64,000 bases of DNA. Source: Deferribacteraceae bacterium UBA6799. Lineage in GTDB: Bacteria; Chrysiogenota; Deferribacteres; Deferribacterales; Geovibrionaceae. Both the position numbers and the translations under genes were made by a program. The stretch covers positions 93,528 to 157,527 of the forward strand of contig DKFJ01000003.1 of the NCBI GenBank assembly GCA_002452335.1, read 5' to 3'. The notes under the pieces were generated by a model, which had not been told where the DNA came from, searched no databases, and saw nothing but the letters and a program-made list of their open reading frames with translations. This document shows positions 60,465-64,000 of the stretch, in pieces (within the stretch, counting starts at the first letter, position 1; the number at the start of each line of letters is the position of its first letter).

Positions 60465-61706
60465 TTAAGCTGTTTCTTTTTTATTTTCATACATCAGAAT
60501 GGGTTTCGCTCCCTCGCTGATGACGTCTTCGTTGATGATGCACTCCACTATCTCTTTGTCGGAGGGCACTGCGTACATGATCTCCATCATCGCCTCTTCC
60601 AGTATGGAACGCAGACCTCTCGCCCCTGTCTTTCTGGACAGAGCTTTTTTCGCCACAGCTTTCAGAGCGCTGTTGGTGAAGGTCAGCTTAACATTATCGA
60701 AAGAGAACATCTGGACATACTGTTTAACCAGAGCGTTCTTGGGTTCCTGAAGTATGCGCACCAGCGCCTCTTCGTCCAGATCCTGAAGAGCGGCGGCTAT
60801 GGGAAGCCTGCCCACGAACTCGGGGATCAGTCCGAATTTAACCAGATCGTCAGGTCTGAGCTGTTTGAGCAGGTCGAAACGGCTCATGTCTTTTGACTCA
60901 GCTGATTTGCTGGAGAATCCGAGGGATTTTTCTCCCACACGCTTCTTGATTATGCTGTCCAGATAGTCGAATGCTCCGCCCACTATGAACAGGATGTTGG
61001 ATGTATCCACCTGAATATAATCCTGCTGGGGGTGCTTGCGCCCGCCCTGCGGCGGAACGTTGGCTATGGTACCTTCGATTATTTTCAGAAGAGCCTGCTG
61101 AACACCCTCTCCGCTCACGTCTCTGGTGATGCTGGGGCTGTCGGTCTTCTTGGCTATCTTGTCTATCTCGTCTATGAAGATGATACCGTTCTGTGCTCTC
61201 TGAACATCGTAGTCAGCGTTCTGAAGGAGCTTGAGAACCACATTCTCCACATCCTCGCCCACATATCCGGCCTCTGTCAGAGTGGTGGCGTCAGCTATGG
61301 CAAACGGCACGTTCAGAACTCTGGCCAGTGTTCTGGCGAGCAGAGTCTTTCCTGTTCCGGTGGGTCCCAGAAGAAGGATGTTGCTCTTTTCCAGTTCCAC
61401 TTCGGATTTTTTTCCGTGAAGCACTCTTTTATAGTGGTTATGCACAGCCACGCTCAGAACCTTCTTAGCGTCCTGCTGTCCGATAACGTATTCGTCCAGT
61501 TTATCTTTGATTTCGGCGGGAGTCAGGAGTTTGAGCGCCTGATCGTCTTTGATGCCGTCCTCTATATCTTCTTTCAGTATCTCATTGCACAGTTCTATAC
61601 ACTCATTGCATATGAACACATTAGGTCCGGCTATGAGCTTTTTAACTTCATCCTGAGTTTTGCCGCAGAATGAGCAGGAGAGAATTTCTTTTTTAGCTTT
61701 TGCCAT
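60465..61706 (-). CDS. clpX: ATP-dependent Clp protease ATP-binding subunit ClpX
   Basis: 413-residue unfoldase partner of ClpP. The N-terminal zinc-binding domain has CSFCG and CNECIELC. The AAA+ core has GPTGTGKTLLA (about 115-125) and IIFIDEIDKIA. The ClpP-docking loop is in the usual place, and RGLRSILEEAMMEIMY lies in the C-terminal subdomain. ATG 61706 has GAGGTG five bases upstream; a GTG two codons earlier is less likely. A terminator separates it from clpP. Confidence 0.97.
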   Translation of the reverse strand: MAKAKKEILSCSFCGKTQDEVKKLIAGPNVFICNECIELCNEILKEDIEDGIKDDQALKLLTPAEIKDKLDEYVIGQQDAKKVLSVAVHNHYKRVLHGKKSEVELEKSNILLLGPTGTGKTLLARTLARVLNVPFAIADATTLTEAGYVGEDVENVVLKLLQNADYDVQRAQNGIIFIDEIDKIAKKTDSPSITRDVSGEGVQQALLKIIEGTIANVPPQGGRKHPQQDYIQVDTSNILFIVGGAFDYLDSIIKKRVGEKSLGFSSKSAESKDMSRFDLLKQLRPDDLVKFGLIPEFVGRLPIAAALQDLDEEALVRILQEPKNALVKQYVQMFSFDNVKLTFTNSALKAVAKKALSRKTGARGLRSILEEAMMEIMYAVPSDKEIVECIINEDVISEGAKPILMYENKKETA

Positions 61707-61738
61707 GGGCACACCTCATCGATTCAAAACAGAAAAAT

Positions 61739-61764
61739 GAAAAAGCCATGCGTGTGGCTTTTTC
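61739..61764 (-). terminator. Hairpin between clpP and clpX
   Basis: Perfect 10-bp stem GAAAAAGCCA / TGGCTTTTTC with loop TGCGTG. The T-rich arm follows the stem on either strand, so it probably reduces read-through from clpP into clpX. Confidence 0.7.
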
Positions 61765-61799
61765 CGTTATCCACCAAAATATCTTTGCGTGAAATTATT

Positions 61800-62387
61800 T
61801 CAAGCCCTTTTGGTGAATACATCGTCTATAAGACCATACTCTTTAGCCTCAATAGCCGACATGTAGTTGTCTCTGTCAGAATCCTTGGAAATTTGTTCAG
61901 GCGTTTTACCTGTCGCAGCCGCAAGAAATTCATTGATATGCTGTTTAATGCGGAGTATCTCTTTCGCGTGAATCTCTATATCGGTCGCCTGACCCTGAGC
62001 ACCGCCCAGAACCTGATGTATCATGATGCGGGCATTGGGCAGTGCGTATCTCTTGCCTTTTGTTCCGGCGGCGAGAAGAACCGCGCCCATGCTCATTGCC
62101 TGACCTATGCATATTGTTGATATGTCAGGTTTTATATAGTTCATAGTATCTATGATGGCGAAACCGTCGCTGACAACACCGCCGGGGCTGTTGATGTAGA
62201 GGAAGATATCCTTGTCAGGATCTTCCGCTTCCAGAAACAGCATCTGCGCTATGATGGAGTTAGCTATACCGCTTTCAACCTGAGAGCCCAGAAATATTAT
62301 TCTGTCTTTCAGCAGGCGGGAGTAGATATCGTATGATCTCTCTCCTCTGCCTGTCTGTTCTATGACATAAGGTACATAGTAGCTCAT
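61800..62387 (-). CDS. clpP: ATP-dependent Clp protease proteolytic subunit
   Basis: 195-residue serine protease that forms the double heptamer. YVPYVIEQTGRGERSYDIYS starts the protein. The catalytic triad lies in IGQAMSMGAVLLAAG (Ser about 98), RIMIHQ (His about 123) and an Asp in SDRDNYMSA (about 172). GGGAG precedes ATG. Ten bases separate it from tig. Confidence 0.98.
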   Translation of the reverse strand: MSYYVPYVIEQTGRGERSYDIYSRLLKDRIIFLGSQVESGIANSIIAQMLFLEAEDPDKDIFLYINSPGGVVSDGFAIIDTMNYIKPDISTICIGQAMSMGAVLLAAGTKGKRYALPNARIMIHQVLGGAQGQATDIEIHAKEILRIKQHINEFLAAATGKTPEQISKDSDRDNYMSAIEAKEYGLIDDVFTKRA

Positions 62388-62397
62388 TTACGCTCCC

Positions 62398-63744
62398 TTA
62401 TTTAGAGGCCTTTTGTGAAGCCTCGGCTATTTTGGCGTCTCTTTCAGCTTTTGAAACTACCTTCTCGCATATGGTGTTGCTGGCTGTAAGATAGTCGTAA
62501 ACCATGTTTGTGAATACTGTGTTTCTGAAAGAATTGATGCCGCCGTACTGCTCCAGCTCTTTTTTAAATTCGTCAACTTTTTTGTCGAATTTCTCTGCGT
62601 ATTCCGCAATTGCCTTATCAACATCCTCGTCTGTGGGATTGATGTTATTCTTTTCGGAAATTTTGTTGATAACAAGAGCGCTTTTTATCTGGCGCTCAGC
62701 CACGCCGAAGTTCTGCTCGGCGAGCTGCTGTTTGTTTATTCCGAACTGAGCGGGGTCCATTCCGTACATGCTGTACTGACGCAGTGTCTGCTCAGCCAGT
62801 TTGTCCGCCTGCTCTACTATCATGACAGTCGGGATCTCAAAAGGGTTCTCATCAATTATTTTATCAAGCATCTGATTGTAAAGCGCATCTTTGGAAAGAT
62901 CAGCGGCTTCAGCTTCCAGATCTTCTTTAACAGCTTTCAGCAGAGCGTCGAGTGTTTCATATTTTTCGCCCACGGATTTAGCGAAAGCATCGTCCAGAGC
63001 GGGCATTGCCTTTTTCTTGATCTCGTGCAGAGTTATTGTGAATACCACGGGCTGACCTGCCAGTGATTTTTCATGGTAGCTCTCGGGGAATGTAACGGTG
63101 ATGTCTTTCACATCGCCTTTTTTCAGACCCACCAGCTGCTCTTCGAATCCGGGGATGAATGTGCCTGAACCGATCTCCAGAGAGTAGCTCTTAGCGCATG
63201 CAGAGGGGATCACTGTCCCGTTCAGCTTGCCTTCGAAATCGATTACTGTCATACATCCGTTTTCAACAGCTCCGTCCTCAACAGGCTCGAAAGCCGCCTG
63301 ACGTCCGCGGAGGTTCTCTATAACTGTTTTAACGTCCTCGTCTGTAACCTCGTTCACCTCTTTAGTGAACTCATATCCGGAAAATTTAGCTATGTCGTAA
63401 ACGGGGAAAACGTCCACATATACTTTAAAAGTGATGGGGGAGTTGTCGTCTTCGAATTTAACATCCTTAACCTCGGGCTGTCCCATGGCTCTGATGTCGT
63501 TCTGCTCTATGGATGTTCTGACGGCTTCGTTGATAACGTGCTCCAGAGTCTGAACACGGATAGCGTGTCCTCTCTCTTTCATCACTACGTCTTTGGGGGC
63601 TTTACCTTCACGAAAACCGGCAACTTTTATATTTTTCGCAACTTTGTCGAATTCTTTTTTAAACGCGTCCTGAAACACTTCTGCGGGTATTTCCACGCTG
63701 ATTTCTTTCTGGGATTTTTCCTTATCCGTTACTGTAACTTTCAT
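62398..63744 (-). CDS. tig: Trigger factor
   Basis: 448-residue ribosome-bound chaperone and peptidyl-prolyl isomerase. The ribosome-docking signature is GFREGKAPKDVV (about 44-55). The FKBP domain (about 150-240) has VIDFEGKLNGTVI, GSGTFIPGFEEQLVGLKKGD and FPESYHEKSLAG. A long helical C-terminal arm follows. AAGGAGA precedes ATG. It heads the conserved tig-clpP-clpX-lon order. Confidence 0.97.
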   Translation of the reverse strand: MKVTVTDKEKSQKEISVEIPAEVFQDAFKKEFDKVAKNIKVAGFREGKAPKDVVMKERGHAIRVQTLEHVINEAVRTSIEQNDIRAMGQPEVKDVKFEDDNSPITFKVYVDVFPVYDIAKFSGYEFTKEVNEVTDEDVKTVIENLRGRQAAFEPVEDGAVENGCMTVIDFEGKLNGTVIPSACAKSYSLEIGSGTFIPGFEEQLVGLKKGDVKDITVTFPESYHEKSLAGQPVVFTITLHEIKKKAMPALDDAFAKSVGEKYETLDALLKAVKEDLEAEAADLSKDALYNQMLDKIIDENPFEIPTVMIVEQADKLAEQTLRQYSMYGMDPAQFGINKQQLAEQNFGVAERQIKSALVINKISEKNNINPTDEDVDKAIAEYAEKFDKKVDEFKKELEQYGGINSFRNTVFTNMVYDYLTASNTICEKVVSKAERDAKIAEASQKASK

Positions 63745-63852
63745 TTATATCTCCTTGGGAGTCTTGATTCTTTGTTTTCTGCTAAAATATTGAATCAGCC
63801 GGACTGACGGGAGAGCATGCTACACCCGCGATATGTTGAGTAGGTCAAGAAA

Positions 63853-63933
63853 TGCGAGTGAAGGGACTCGAACCCCCACGTCTAGGACACTAGATCATAA
63901 GTCTAGCGCGTCTACCAATTCCGCCACACTCGC
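63853..63933 (-). tRNA. Class II, leucine-type tRNA with anticodon reading UAU
   Basis: On the minus strand the acceptor stem is GCGAGTG / CACTCGC with discriminator A. The D arm is GCGGAATTGGTAGACGC. The variable arm GTC-CTA-GAC is class II, and the T arm contains GGTTCGAGTCC. These are leucine-type features. The anticodon stem CTAGA / TCTAG closes the loop CTTATGA, so positions 34-36 are TAT where tRNA-Leu(UAG) would have CTTAGGA. CCA is not encoded. The tRNA call is firm; the amino acid is open. Confidence 0.85.
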
Positions 63934-63951
63934 AAAGCGTTGTTGTAAGAG

Positions 63952-64000
63952 GGTGGATGACGGGGCTCGAACCCGCGACAACAGGAATCACAATCCTGTA
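63952..64000 (-). tRNA. tRNA-His(GUG), 3' part; 5' end outside the window
   Basis: The minus-strand sequence shows an anticodon stem CAGGA / TCCTG with loop TTGTGAT (anticodon GTG). The T arm contains GGTTCGAGCC. The 3' acceptor strand is CATCCAC with discriminator C, the histidine-specific base. Confidence 0.9.

Noticed and set aside
1..64000. CRISPR array, rRNA, insertion sequence or prophage
   Set aside because: No regularly spaced repeats, rRNA-like sequence, transposase, integrase or phage structural genes are seen.

Overview
The window reads as chromosome of a Gram-negative, probably motile bacterium with moderate GC content. It carries lpxC and a signal-peptide beta-barrel protein (an outer membrane), RNase J, PilT, a YjfB-type motility protein and a YajQ protein. 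This mix, with the tig-clpP-clpX-lon and recA-pilT-recX-rplI-dnaB-lpxC gene orders, would suit a Deferribacterota-like lineage. That placement is inference from gene style, not a database result. I see no rRNA operon, CRISPR array, transposase or prophage.

Layout. 1-7.7 kb (+): a PAS histidine kinase cut by the window edge; a two-domain polyphosphate:AMP phosphotransferase; a kinase / NtrC-type regulator / beta-barrel operon with overlapping stops and starts; a type II NADH dehydrogenase. 7.7-9.9 kb (-): an AT-rich methyltransferase, a CAU tRNA and a branched-chain amino acid binding protein. 10.0 kb (+): yjfB behind a sigma-28-like promoter. 10.2-15.9 kb (-): rnj, uppP, ftsK and a DHOD-like flavoprotein. 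16-24.7 kb: a secreted protein, yajQ, a short molybdopterin oxidoreductase behind an apparently leaderless promoter, and a kinase-glnE-thiE-like operon. 24.8-33.3 kb: a phosphohexomutase, a repeat-filled gap, then lpxC, dnaB, rplI, recX, pilT, recA and a degenerate ManC-like protein.

33.4-50.1 kb is an accessory glycan or surface-modification island, mostly on the + strand. It holds a large GT41-like glycosyltransferase, two intact radical SAM enzymes and one beheaded one, GT2, GT8 and GT4 glycosyltransferases, an AsnB-type amidotransferase, methyltransferases, GalE and a DUF354 protein. Its most striking feature is a gap-free 86-residue Rossmann-like C-terminal domain shared by three glycosyltransferases whose catalytic domains belong to different families.

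50.1-53.8 kb (-): hisB, hisH, hisA, pgpA, cinA. 53.8-54.0 kb: a second copy of the structured repeat seen at 26.6 kb, flanked by 17-bp direct repeats. 54.0-57.6 kb (+): a membrane protein with a possible globin-sensor domain, then secA. 57.8-63.7 kb (-): the protein quality-control block tig, clpP, clpX, lon, rpsU. The window ends with two minus-strand tRNAs: a class II, Leu-like tRNA whose anticodon reads UAU, and a partial tRNA-His.

Most likely new biology, in order: the shared 86-residue domain and its glycan island; the repeat family whose conserved blocks are joined by hairpins with different arm sequences; and the Leu-type tRNA with a UAU anticodon.
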